DNA of 46,925 nucleotides, taken from positions 1 to 46,925 of the forward strand of contig JAKIVX010000013.1 in NCBI GenBank assembly GCA_022750335.1, given 5' to 3'. Below are positions 6,673-13,986 of this stretch, piece after piece (position 1 is the stretch's first letter; every line of letters begins with the position of its first letter). This DNA comes from Thermoplasmata archaeon (lineage in GTDB: Archaea > Thermoplasmatota > Thermoplasmata > Lutacidiplasmatales > UBA184). The position numbers were made by a program, and so were the translations under genes. The notes beneath the pieces were generated by a model. That model saw only the letters and a program-made list of their open reading frames with translations. It was not told where the DNA came from and ran no database searches.

Positions 6673-6988
6673 GTCCGCGGCCCCGCGACCCCGCTACCTC
6701 GGCCTCGAGGTGGCGGGGGAACACCTTCCTCCCCTCTCCCCCCGTTGGTGGGAGAGCACGCTGCGCCGACAGCTCGACGGAGCTCCCACACCTGTCCCGT
6801 TCCGACTCATCCGATCGGAGGGCTCTCGGGCCGTGGTGGAGGTCCCCCACCGGAGCGCCGCGACGGCTCGGACCCGCTGGACCGCCGCGCTCGACGACCA
6901 CCTGGCGCTCGAGACCGTCCGCACCTGGGGAACCCTCGTCGGGGCGAAGGCGTGGCTCGCCCAGGGCCGCCCGCGACGAGTTCGCTGA
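6638..6988 (+). CDS. RNase P protein component 2 (Pop5-like)
   Basis: A 116-residue protein with the layout of archaeal Pop5, the RNase P subunit that helps the catalytic RNA process pre-tRNA 5' ends. It has an opening strand RPRYLGLEVAGEHLPPLSPR, a central FRLIRSEGSRAVVEVPHRS matching the Pop5 'R.I......G+++C.R' strand, and the closing RTWGTLVGAKAWL like the family's 'SGT++.AK..L'. The start taken is the GTG at 6638, overlapping ftsZ by 35 bp, which would couple translation. The assignment rests on pattern alone and is moderate. Confidence 0.55.
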   Translation: MNPRKSSTSSARSAAPRPRYLGLEVAGEHLPPLSPRWWESTLRRQLDGAPTPVPFRLIRSEGSRAVVEVPHRSAATARTRWTAALDDHLALETVRTWGTLVGAKAWLAQGRPRRVR

Positions 6989-7001
6989 CCGTGGCCGCGC
7001 T

Positions 7002-8651
7002 CTAGGAGAGCGCGACGGAGAAGACCGACGTGCCGACGTAGAGCAGATCGAGATTGGTGGCCGGGATCGTGATGCTCACCTGGCCGAGGGTTGCGCCCGG
7101 GATGTAGGGTCCCGTGCAGATCGGGGCCGGCAAACAGGTCCACAACCCGGCGAAGGAGAGGTGGTTCGTCAGCCAGGCGGCCCACGCGTAGGCGTACGGT
7201 GTGTTGATCACGAGCTGGACCGGCACGTTCGGGTTGATCGAGAAGGTGGTGTTGTTGGACGAGCTCAGAAGGTAGGCGCTCGTTTGGACGAGCCGCAGGT
7301 TGAGCGTCTCCGTCCCGCTCCCCGAGACCGAGCCGACCAGGTTCGAGAAGAACGGCAACCAGATCGACGCCGCCGTGACGTTCCCGCCAATCCCGCCGAG
7401 GACCGTGAGGGAGAGCGAGGGAGCGTCCACGATGACGGGATAGGAGCCATACTGCGCGAACACGACCGCCCCCGCGTCATAGGCCACTTGGCCGCTGGGC
7501 GCGTAGGTATTGCGCATGCTCACGGTAATTCCCGACCCGGCGGCGGTCGAGGTCTTCAACGCGATCGGCTGCCGGGCGAAGAACGGACAGGGCGTGAGGG
7601 CGACCGCCTGGTAGTGGATGGTCCAAGGCGCCGACGCCGCGACCCCGGTGTAGGCGGTGTTGTTGAAGTACGCCGCGTAGGTCGCGGTGGCTCCCGTGCC
7701 GAAAAGTCCCTCGGTCTTCGAGACGTTGTCGTACGGGCAGTAGATCGACGCCGCGTTCGTGGAGTTGAATCCCGTCACGAAGGCGGTGTAGGTCATGGCG
7801 GCGGTCGCGTTGGCCGTGATGGAGTCCGAGTTGCCGTAGGAGACGACGAGCATCTTTCCGGCGGCCGCGGAACTCTCGTAGAGGGAGTCGGACCTCCCGT
7901 CGCTCCATACCACCACGTTGGCCGTTCCCGTGCTTCCGAGGTTGAGGTAATCGTGGTTCCCCACGACGGTGACGTTGATGGAGGAGCCGCCGAGGACGGA
8001 CAGCGTGACGGTGTCGTTGCTTCCGTAGATCCCGAGGTCGACCTTCGCTCCGAGGGTCGCCGAGATTGAGATGGTGGAGTGGTTGGTGGAGTAGTTGAGG
8101 GCGTAGAGGCCCGTCGCGATTATCGAGGTGACGGTGAAGGCCTTCGCGTTGCCCGAAAAGTTGAAGGTGAGCTGGGAGAGCGCGAGCGTGCAGGCCACTC
8201 CGACGTTCGCGGCCGACGTGAAGCTGCAGCCCCCGGGCAGAGCGGGGCCTCCCTGCGATGAGCCGAGCGGTGGCGTGAACACGCTCGCGCCGAGCAGGCC
8301 GAAGGATAGGCTGGCGTTGGCTCCGATCCGCCCGCTCCCGACCGAGGAGCTGTCCGGTTGGGTCCAGGGCGCGACCGAATCGGACCCGAGGGTTACCGGC
8401 TGGACGAACTGCTGACCGGGACCCCCGGAGCCACCCGCCGCCGCGAGGAGGGAGGAAAGGCGACCGATCTCGTTCTCGACCGCGACGGTGTGGTTGAGGT
8501 CGTTGACGGACATCTGGTTCGGCACGATCGTCGTGAGGAAGTTCGCGATGAACGTCACGACGAGCAGGAGGCCGAGCAACGTCGCTACGGCGGCCACCTG
8601 GCCGCGACGGCCACGCCGACGCCAATTCCGGCTCCTCAACGCGTGGGCCAA
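7002..8651 (-). CDS. Large secreted protein with class III (pilin-like) signal
   Basis: A 549-residue exported protein. The N-terminus is RRRGRRGQVAAVATLLGLLL..., a basic stretch ending in Gly before a hydrophobic helix, as in archaeal prepilin/archaellin signal peptides cut by PibD/FlaK-type peptidase. The remaining 500 residues are rich in Ser, Thr, Asn and Gly with many N-glycosylation sequons (NVS, NTT, NYS) and predicted beta structure, with a few cysteines. It is much larger than a normal pilin, so it is more likely a pseudopilin-anchored surface protein. The start is probably the TTG at 8651, 25 nt after a TATA box. Function unknown. Confidence 0.6.
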   Translation of the reverse strand: MAHALRSRNWRRRGRRGQVAAVATLLGLLLVVTFIANFLTTIVPNQMSVNDLNHTVAVENEIGRLSSLLAAAGGSGGPGQQFVQPVTLGSDSVAPWTQPDSSSVGSGRIGANASLSFGLLGASVFTPPLGSSQGGPALPGGCSFTSAANVGVACTLALSQLTFNFSGNAKAFTVTSIIATGLYALNYSTNHSTISISATLGAKVDLGIYGSNDTVTLSVLGGSSINVTVVGNHDYLNLGSTGTANVVVWSDGRSDSLYESSAAAGKMLVVSYGNSDSITANATAAMTYTAFVTGFNSTNAASIYCPYDNVSKTEGLFGTGATATYAAYFNNTAYTGVAASAPWTIHYQAVALTPCPFFARQPIALKTSTAAGSGITVSMRNTYAPSGQVAYDAGAVVFAQYGSYPVIVDAPSLSLTVLGGIGGNVTAASIWLPFFSNLVGSVSGSGTETLNLRLVQTSAYLLSSSNNTTFSINPNVPVQLVINTPYAYAWAAWLTNHLSFAGLWTCLPAPICTGPYIPGATLGQVSITIPATNLDLLYVGTSVFSVALS

Positions 8652-8670
8652 GACAACCTCGGTCGAGGGT

Positions 8671-8680
8671 ACAATTTACC
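8671..8680 (-). promoter_or_regulatory. TATA box of the secreted protein gene
   Basis: GGTAAATTGT on the minus strand, centred about 25 nt before the TTG at 8651. This spacing supports leaderless transcription from that unusual start codon. Confidence 0.5.
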
Positions 8681-8791
8681 CTGGGACGCCGTATTTAGTC
8701 TTATGGCCGGGGTCCCTCGCCCGGCTCGCCCGTGCGACGGCGTTCCGCGAAACTTATCTCTCCCCCTCCCTCCCTGTTGGGGGTACGGCGA

Positions 8792-10348
8792 GTGGCGTCC
8801 GAAACGGGAACGTCGGTCCGCATCGGGCGGGCCCTGCTCTCCGTCGATGACAAGTCCGGCCTCGAACCGTTGGGTCGGGAACTGCACGCGCTCGGCATCG
8901 AGCTCTGGGCGACCGGCGGGACGCGCGCGGCGCTCATCTCGGCGGGGATCCCCGCGCGCGCGGCGGAGGAACTCACGGGCATCGGCGCGTGGTTCGGCGG
9001 GCGTGTGAAGACCCTCCATCCGGCGCTCCTCGGGGGTATTCTCGCCCCTCGCACCGAAGAGGGGCGCCGCGAGCTCGCGGAGCGCGGCCTGCTCGCGTTC
9101 GACCTCGTCGTCGTCAATTTCTATCCGTTCGAACGGCACCTCGCGGAGGCTCCGGACGCGACCGACCGGGAGGAGTACGTCGACATCGGGGGCATCACGC
9201 TCGCCCGGGCCGCCGCGAAGAACCACGGGGGCGTGACCGTCGCCACCGACCCCTCCGAATACGCGTCCCTGCTGGACGAATTGCGGACGCAGGGGGGTAC
9301 GATCTCCGCCGAGACCCGGCGGGGTCAGGCCCGCGAGGCGTTCCGCCGGGTGGCGGAGTACGATGCGGCCATCGCCGCGGACCTCTTCGCTCCGAAGGCG
9401 GGGGACGACTCGTTCCCTGGAGTGATCCTCCTACGCCGGGAACCGCTCCGGCTCCGGTACGGAGAGAACCCGCACCAACGCGCGGCCGTCTATCGGGCGG
9501 GAGCGGGCTTCCGACCGCGAACGTTCGAGGTCCTGAAGGGGGACTCCCTCTCCTACACCAACCTCTTGGACGTCGACACCGCGCTCGAGATCGTCTCCGA
9601 GTTCCCGCTGCCGGCCGCCGCCGTGGTGAAGCATGCGACCCCGTGCGGGGTGGCCGAGGGGTCGACCATCCGCGAGGCGCTCGAGCGCGCAGTCGCGACC
9701 GACCCCGTCGCCCGTTTCGGATGCGCCATCGCCGTCAACCGTCCGCTCGCGGACGGGGACACGGCGCCGCTGCACGGGGTCTTCGTCGACCTGCTGGCCG
9801 CGCCCGAGATCACCCCGGAGGCCCGGGCGGCCCTCGACCGGCGCCCGAAGCTGAAGCTCGTCCGAACGGCCCCCCCGGACCCCGAAACCGCGCGCTGGGA
9901 AGCGCGGTCCAGCTTCGGCCGGGTTCTGGTCCAGGAGGCCGATCGACGTCAGCTCGCCCCCGGCGAGATGCGGCCCGTGACGTCCCATCGCGCGACCCCG
10001 GAGCAGTTGTGCTCCCTCGATTTCGCCTGGCGCGTGGTCCGACATGCCAAGTCGAACGCGATCGTCCTCTCCCAGGGCGCGGCCACGGTCGGCATCGGGT
10101 CCGGCCAACCGACCCGGGTGAAGGCGGTGGAGCTCGCCTGCGAGGTCGCGGGCGAGCGCGCCCGGGGTTCCGTGCTCGCGTCGGATGCGTTCTTCCCCTT
10201 TCCGGACGGAATGGAGCTCGCCGGAAAGGCGGGCGTCGTGGCCGCGCTCCAGCCCGGCGGCAGCCTGCGGGACCCCGAGGTCATCGCGGCGGCCGAGGTG
10301 GCCGGGATCGCGATGTACTTTACCGGCTGGCGGGTGTTCCGCCACTGA
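8792..10348 (+). CDS. purH: Bifunctional AICAR transformylase/IMP cyclohydrolase PurH
   Basis: A 518-residue enzyme catalysing the last two steps of IMP synthesis. The N-terminal cyclohydrolase domain begins RALLSVDDKSGLEPLGREL and has ATGGTRAALISAGIP and GRVKTLHPALLGG. The transformylase domain has RYGENPHQRAAVY, VVKHATPCGVA (containing the KH pair needed for catalysis) and KSNAIVLSQGAATVGIGSGQ, ending DAFFPFPDG...GIAMYFTGWRVFRH. The GTG at 8792 fits homologue starts and follows ACTTATCT at 8751-8758; an in-frame GTG at 8732 is less likely. Many archaea use PurP/PurO instead, so a fused PurH suggests bacterial-type purine synthesis together with purC here. Its end overlaps the convergent thioredoxin gene by 29 bp. 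Confidence 0.93.
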   Translation: MASETGTSVRIGRALLSVDDKSGLEPLGRELHALGIELWATGGTRAALISAGIPARAAEELTGIGAWFGGRVKTLHPALLGGILAPRTEEGRRELAERGLLAFDLVVVNFYPFERHLAEAPDATDREEYVDIGGITLARAAAKNHGGVTVATDPSEYASLLDELRTQGGTISAETRRGQAREAFRRVAEYDAAIAADLFAPKAGDDSFPGVILLRREPLRLRYGENPHQRAAVYRAGAGFRPRTFEVLKGDSLSYTNLLDVDTALEIVSEFPLPAAAVVKHATPCGVAEGSTIREALERAVATDPVARFGCAIAVNRPLADGDTAPLHGVFVDLLAAPEITPEARAALDRRPKLKLVRTAPPDPETARWEARSSFGRVLVQEADRRQLAPGEMRPVTSHRATPEQLCSLDFAWRVVRHAKSNAIVLSQGAATVGIGSGQPTRVKAVELACEVAGERARGSVLASDAFFPFPDGMELAGKAGVVAALQPGGSLRDPEVIAAAEVAGIAMYFTGWRVFRH

Positions 10349-10694
10349 CCTTCGCCGTCTCGGCGAAGTAGCGGCGCAGGATCGACCGGAACGCCGCGGG
10401 GCCGACGGGGCCCACTTCCCGGCCTTTTTCCTGGCCGGATTCCACGAACACGTAGGTGGGGATGGAGTGGATCCCGTACGAACGTGTGATGTGGGCGGCG
10501 TCGTCGATGTTCACCTTGGCGAACTTGACCCGGCCCGCGAGGCGCACGGCGAGGTCGGCGAGCATCGGTTCCGTGGCCCGACAGGGGACGCACCAGTCCG
10601 CGTAGAAATCCACGACCACGGGAAGCTCCGAGCGGATGACCTCGGTCTCGAACGTGGCATCCGTGACCTGGATTGCGCCCTCGATGGTTTCCAT
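10320..10694 (-). CDS. Thioredoxin
   Basis: A 124-residue cytosolic disulfide reductase. The active site is VVVDFYADWCVPCRATEPM (about residues 25-43): the usual WCGPC is WCVPC, a Gly-to-Val change that may alter redox potential. The cis-proline segment SIPTYVFVESGQEKG is present. The start is the ATG at 10694 (METIEGAIQVTD). It is divergent from mutY, with a shared AT-rich promoter between them, and convergent with purH, which it overlaps by 29 bp. Confidence 0.9.
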   Translation of the reverse strand: METIEGAIQVTDATFETEVIRSELPVVVDFYADWCVPCRATEPMLADLAVRLAGRVKFAKVNIDDAAHITRSYGIHSIPTYVFVESGQEKGREVGPVGPAAFRSILRRYFAETAKVSGGTPASR

Positions 10695-10723
10695 GGGATT
10701 CCTCTCGTTCGATTTCGTCACCC

Positions 10724-10732
10724 TCTTTAACG
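10724..10732. promoter_or_regulatory. Shared divergent promoter of thioredoxin and mutY
   Basis: CTTTAA at 10725-10730 lies 27-32 bp before the mutY GTG (10757), the leaderless spacing. On the other strand TTAAAG lies about 35 bp before the thioredoxin ATG (10694). Confidence 0.5.
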
Positions 10733-10756
10733 ACTCTCTTCCTCCGGCGGTCGCTC

Positions 10757-11983
10757 GTGAGCTCTCGCACGTCGCCCGGTTCCTCTCCGCCCGTGCCCCC
10801 GGCGCTGGCCCCGGCCCTGCTCGCCTGGTTCCGTACGCATCGGCGGCCGCTCGCATGGCGCCGTACCCGCGACCCGTACCACATCTGGGTCGCCGAGGTA
10901 CTGTTGCAGCAGACGCGGGTCGCCCAGGCCGAGCCGTACTTCGAACGGTTCGTTCGCCGGTTTCCCACGGTCGACGCGCTCGCGCGGGCTTCCACGGAGG
11001 AAGTGCTGAAGGAATGGCAGGGCGCGGGGTACTACGCGCGCGCCCGGAACCTCCGCGCGGCCGCGCGACGCGTCCGGGACACATTCGGGGGAACCCTCCC
11101 GCGCACCGTACTGGAGCTCGAGACCCTTCCCGGAGTGGGACCCTACATCGCGCGGGCCGTAGCGAGCCTCGCCTTTGACGTCCGAACGGTCGCGCTCGAA
11201 GCGAACGGACTCCGGGTCGCCACGCGATGGACCCGAGAGGAGGGGGATCCGCGGTCCCCCATCGTCCGGGCCCGGTTGCGGTCGTCGCTCGAAGCGATCC
11301 TGCCGTCGCGGGGTGCGGGTCGGTTCAATGAAGCCGTGATGGAACTCGGCGAGACGATCTGCCTCCCCACCCAGCCGGCGTGCGGGAAGTGTCCGGTGCG
11401 ATTCGCCTGCCGCGCCGGTCGGGAGCTGGCCGATCCGGGCTCGCTTCCTCGACCTCGTCGGCGGACCGCCCGGCCCCACCGTGTCGCGGCGGTGGTCGTC
11501 CTCGCCCACGGCGGTCGGTGGCTGGTCCAGCGTCGCCCCGCCGAAGGATTGCTGGGGGGACTCTGGGAGTTCCCGGGCGGCCAGATCGAACCGGGGGAGA
11601 CTCCGCGTGACGCCGCACGGAGAGAGTTGCGTGAGGAGACGGGGATCCGCGCCCCGCCGCTCGAACCGCTCGGGGTGGTCCGCCACGCCTACAGTCACTT
11701 CACCGTCACCCTGCACGTTTTCGCGGGGACGGTCGCCGTGCGGCCTCCGGGCGGGCGGGGGCGGTGGGTGACTCCCGCGGAGCTCGCCCGCCTGCCCCTG
11801 CCGAAGGCGACCGAGAAGGCGATCCGGATGTTGACCGCTCGTCGGGGTACAGCTTTCCCGGATTCAGGATCCGGTCCGGGTCGCATGCGTTCCGGACCGC
11901 GCGGAGCACGTCCAACGCAGGACCGCCCAGTTCCGCCTCGAGAAAGGGGCGCTTCAACCGCCCCACGCCATGCTCGGCGCTGA
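10757..11983 (+). CDS. mutY: MutY-type A/G adenine glycosylase fused to a NUDIX domain
   Basis: A 408-residue DNA repair glycosylase that removes adenine opposite 8-oxoguanine. Visible are the catalytic Glu in HIWVAEVLLQQTRV, the helix-hairpin-helix LPGVGPYIARAVASLA, and the 4Fe-4S motif C-x6-C-x2-C-x5-C (CLPTQPACGKCPVRFAC). The C-terminal NUDIX box is GGQIEPGETPRDAARRELRE followed by ETGI, the 8-oxoG-recognition half. The position of the usual catalytic Asp (LDGNV in bacterial MutY) reads VALEANGLRV, so Asp appears replaced by Glu. The start is the GTG at 10757, about 30 nt after a TATA-like box. The last 45 residues are low complexity and overlap the convergent oxidase gene. Confidence 0.88.
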   Translation: MSSRTSPGSSPPVPPALAPALLAWFRTHRRPLAWRRTRDPYHIWVAEVLLQQTRVAQAEPYFERFVRRFPTVDALARASTEEVLKEWQGAGYYARARNLRAAARRVRDTFGGTLPRTVLELETLPGVGPYIARAVASLAFDVRTVALEANGLRVATRWTREEGDPRSPIVRARLRSSLEAILPSRGAGRFNEAVMELGETICLPTQPACGKCPVRFACRAGRELADPGSLPRPRRRTARPHRVAAVVVLAHGGRWLVQRRPAEGLLGGLWEFPGGQIEPGETPRDAARRELREETGIRAPPLEPLGVVRHAYSHFTVTLHVFAGTVAVRPPGGRGRWVTPAELARLPLPKATEKAIRMLTARRGTAFPDSGSGPGRMRSGPRGARPTQDRPVPPRERGASTAPRHARR

Positions 11984-13196
11984 TGGTCCCTTCGAGCGCG
12001 AGGGACTCGGCCCACACGGCCCTACGGATCCGTTCGGCCGCCGGCGACGTCGGGTCGACCGCGTAGTTCGGATGCAGACTACCCTCGCCGAGATGACCGA
12101 AGAGGTAGAGCGGTGCTCGTTCGCGCCGGCTGATGGCGCGCAATCGTCTCACGAGGGCATCGATCCGGTCGACGGGAACAGCAACATCCTCTCGGACCCG
12201 AGCCCCGACCCGCTCGTCCAAGACCCGGCCGTTCTCTCCCCGGAGTTTCCAGAGGTCGTCCGCGTCCGCGAACACGATCGGTCGCGCGCGGACGGCCAGA
12301 GTACGGAGGACGGTTCGGATGCGTCGGCCCCGAGCATGCGCCTCCTTCCGGTCGTGGGCCTCGAGCTCGAGCAGGAGGAGCGGCGTACCGGACCTCCATC
12401 GGGCGCCCCGTCCGGACCGGAGCCCCTCGGCGGAAAAAGCATCCAGGTATTCCACGGCAGAAAGGCCGGTGCCGCTCACCCGCGCGAGGCCCCCGGCCAG
12501 CGGTCCCAACCGGGTCTTCGAGGACAGGGGGACGACCCATCCTTGCCGGATCTCGGGCCGCGGGGCGAGCCGGAGCGTGATCTCGGTCGCGATCCCGAGA
12601 GTCCCTTCGCTGCCGATGAACATCTGGAGAAGGTCGGGGCCGACCGATCGCTTTTCCGCCAGACTCCCGAGTCGGACCCGTTGCCCCGTGCCGAGTACCG
12701 CATCGATGGCCCGGACCCAGCGACGGGTGGAACCGTAGGCGAACGAGCGTGGACCGGACGCGTTCGTCCCCACATTTCCCCCGAGGGTGCAGGAATCCGC
12801 GGAGCCCGGATTGGGCGGGTAGAACAACCCGAACGGACGGAGGGCCGCCTGGAGGTCCGCGTTCACGACCCCCGGACCGACTCGGACCGAGCGGCGAGCG
12901 ACGGAGATCCCCGCGATCGACTTCCACCCGGAGAGGTCGACCACGACCCCGCCCTCAAGCGTCACCGCTTCCCCGTCCAAGGCCGTCCCGGCGCCCCGGG
13001 CCACGAGGCCGACCCGGTGCCGGCGGGCCCATCGAACGAGGTCCACCACGTCCTCCGGATCCGCCGGGCGGACGGACGCGAGCGGCGCGCCCGGAAGGTG
13101 GGACGCATCTCGACCGAGACGTTGGAGTGCGTTCGGGGCGGTGGTCACCACCCCTCGAACAGCTTCCGAGAGGGACGAGCGCAGGTCCCTCGCCAC
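11706..13196 (-). CDS. FAD-linked oxidase, GlcD/D-lactate dehydrogenase family
   Basis: A 496-residue flavoenzyme oxidising a 2-hydroxyacid such as glycolate or D-lactate. The FAD-binding PCMH fold is seen in PADPEDVVDLVRWARRHRVG, VARGAGTALDGEAV, and PPNPGSADSCTLGGNVGTNA. The C-terminal FAD-oxidase domain ends in GTISAEHGVGRLKRPFLEAELG and the typical DPDRILNPGKLYPDE. The start is the GTG at 13196, 26 nt after a TATA-like CGTAAAGTCG on the minus strand. The final 43 residues beyond LYPDE are Ser/Pro/Arg-rich and read antisense to the mutY 3' end; they are probably a run-on tail. No Fe-S partner subunit is adjacent. Confidence 0.88.
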   Translation of the reverse strand: MARDLRSSLSEAVRGVVTTAPNALQRLGRDASHLPGAPLASVRPADPEDVVDLVRWARRHRVGLVARGAGTALDGEAVTLEGGVVVDLSGWKSIAGISVARRSVRVGPGVVNADLQAALRPFGLFYPPNPGSADSCTLGGNVGTNASGPRSFAYGSTRRWVRAIDAVLGTGQRVRLGSLAEKRSVGPDLLQMFIGSEGTLGIATEITLRLAPRPEIRQGWVVPLSSKTRLGPLAGGLARVSGTGLSAVEYLDAFSAEGLRSGRGARWRSGTPLLLLELEAHDRKEAHARGRRIRTVLRTLAVRARPIVFADADDLWKLRGENGRVLDERVGARVREDVAVPVDRIDALVRRLRAISRRERAPLYLFGHLGEGSLHPNYAVDPTSPAAERIRRAVWAESLALEGTISAEHGVGRLKRPFLEAELGGPALDVLRAVRNACDPDRILNPGKLYPDERSTSGSPSRSPSAGAGGRAPRESPTAPARPEAARRPSPRKRAG

Positions 13197-13216
13197 AGCG
13201 GAGGCAGGGCCCCAGC

Positions 13217-13226
13217 GACTTTACGG
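13217..13226 (-). promoter_or_regulatory. TATA box of the FAD oxidase gene
   Basis: CCGTAAAGTC on the minus strand, centred about 26 nt before the GTG at 13196. It overlaps the TAA stop of the receiver-like gene, so the oxidase can be expressed on its own. Confidence 0.45.
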
Positions 13227-13712
13227 TTGGCCGGCGGTCGTCCGCCGGGGGCCGGGGACGCGGTCGAGGATATCCTCGCCCCGCGCGACCGATTCGACCG
13301 CCGAGACCAGGTCTCGGATCGCGAAGGGGCGGTTGAGGACGGCCATGACCCCCATGCGTCGTGCGCGTTCGATCAGTTCCGGGGTGCGCTCGGGGACGAG
13401 GAGGATCGCGTGGAGGCCCGTCAACCGCTCCCGAGCCGTCGCGAGCTCGTGAGGCCACTCGTCCCCCTCGCTGTCCCCGACCAGGATGAGGACCGCCGGG
13501 GGGTCGGACGGGTCGCTGACGGGGAGTAGCGCGGCCGACTCGGTCTCGGCGAGGACCCGGTGATGATTCAATCGCACGAGGCCGCGGAGCAGCAGTCGAG
13601 TCTCCTCGGTCCCCCCGACGATGACCGTGGCGATGCTCGGTCGGTCGTCCGGCTCCGCCGAAATGCCTACCGGCCCTTCGGCACGCGGCACATTCTCGTC
13701 GTTTGGGCGCAT
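13221..13712 (-). CDS. Degenerate response-regulator receiver protein
   Basis: A 163-residue protein with a CheY-like fold. It has a strand ATVIVGGTEETRLLLRGLV, a central strand PAVLILVGDSEGDEW at the phospho-site, and ELIERARRMGVMAVLNRPFAIRDLVSAVES as the last helices. The conserved Lys of the 'KPF' motif is Arg (NRPF), there is no acidic pair near the N-terminal strand, and the phospho-Asp position is doubtful, so it is probably not phosphorylated in the normal way. No output domain or histidine kinase is nearby. The ATG at 13712 (MRPNDENVP) is preferred over 13742. Confidence 0.6.
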   Translation of the reverse strand: MRPNDENVPRAEGPVGISAEPDDRPSIATVIVGGTEETRLLLRGLVRLNHHRVLAETESAALLPVSDPSDPPAVLILVGDSEGDEWPHELATARERLTGLHAILLVPERTPELIERARRMGVMAVLNRPFAIRDLVSAVESVARGEDILDRVPGPRRTTAGQP

Positions 13713-13829
13713 GGCGTGGCGGGCCCGGTCCCGCCACTCCAAACCAGACCGGGTCTAGGGTAAGGTTCTTTGGTTAGAAGCACGGACTGCCGGAGTGCTC
13801 CATCGACCACCTCTCAGGGGGGCCCGTCA

Positions 13830-13838
13830 ACTATATAG
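13830..13838 (+). promoter_or_regulatory. Strong TATA box upstream of a structured segment
   Basis: ACTATATAG, one of the clearest TATA boxes in the window. Transcription would start near 13,860, far from any credible start codon: the first ATG downstream (13853) opens only a nine-codon frame ending in TAG. Confidence 0.55.
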
Positions 13839-13860
13839 ACTGACCTTGACTTATGGTAAT

Positions 13861-13940
13861 CAGCCTCGGGCACCGGTAGCCCGAACGCCGGGTGGCACCG
13901 TCCAGAGACCCGGTGGTCGGACCGCCGGTGCCTTCGCCAT
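13861..13940 (+). ncRNA. Candidate small structured RNA
   Basis: It begins about 25-30 nt after a strong TATA box. GGCACCGG (13869-13876) pairs perfectly with CCGGTGCC (13925-13932), and inside that CCGGGT (13888-13893) pairs perfectly with ACCCGG (13908-13913), a nested two-stem fold. No tRNA, SRP or RNase P features were recognised. It could instead be the structured leader of the zinc-ribbon gene at 13987, although that gene has its own TATA box. Confidence 0.35.
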
Positions 13941-13957
13941 GCCGCTCCAACGACACC

Positions 13958-13966
13958 TTCTTTTAG
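13958..13966 (+). promoter_or_regulatory. TATA box of the zinc-ribbon/winged-helix gene
   Basis: TTCTTTTAG, centred about 25 nt before the ATG at 13987. This supports a leaderless start and argues against the longer open frame from 13795. Confidence 0.5.
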
Positions 13967-13986
13967 CGCGCGGGAAAGCACGCGGC

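Noticed and set aside
11970-13529. Plus-strand open frame of 519 codons opposite the FAD oxidase
   Set aside because: It is the shadow of a well-supported gene and has no recognisable motif.
13795-13986. Longer N-terminus for the zinc-ribbon protein
   Set aside because: A TATA box lies 25 nt before the ATG at 13987, and the extra residues fall on the structured-RNA candidate.
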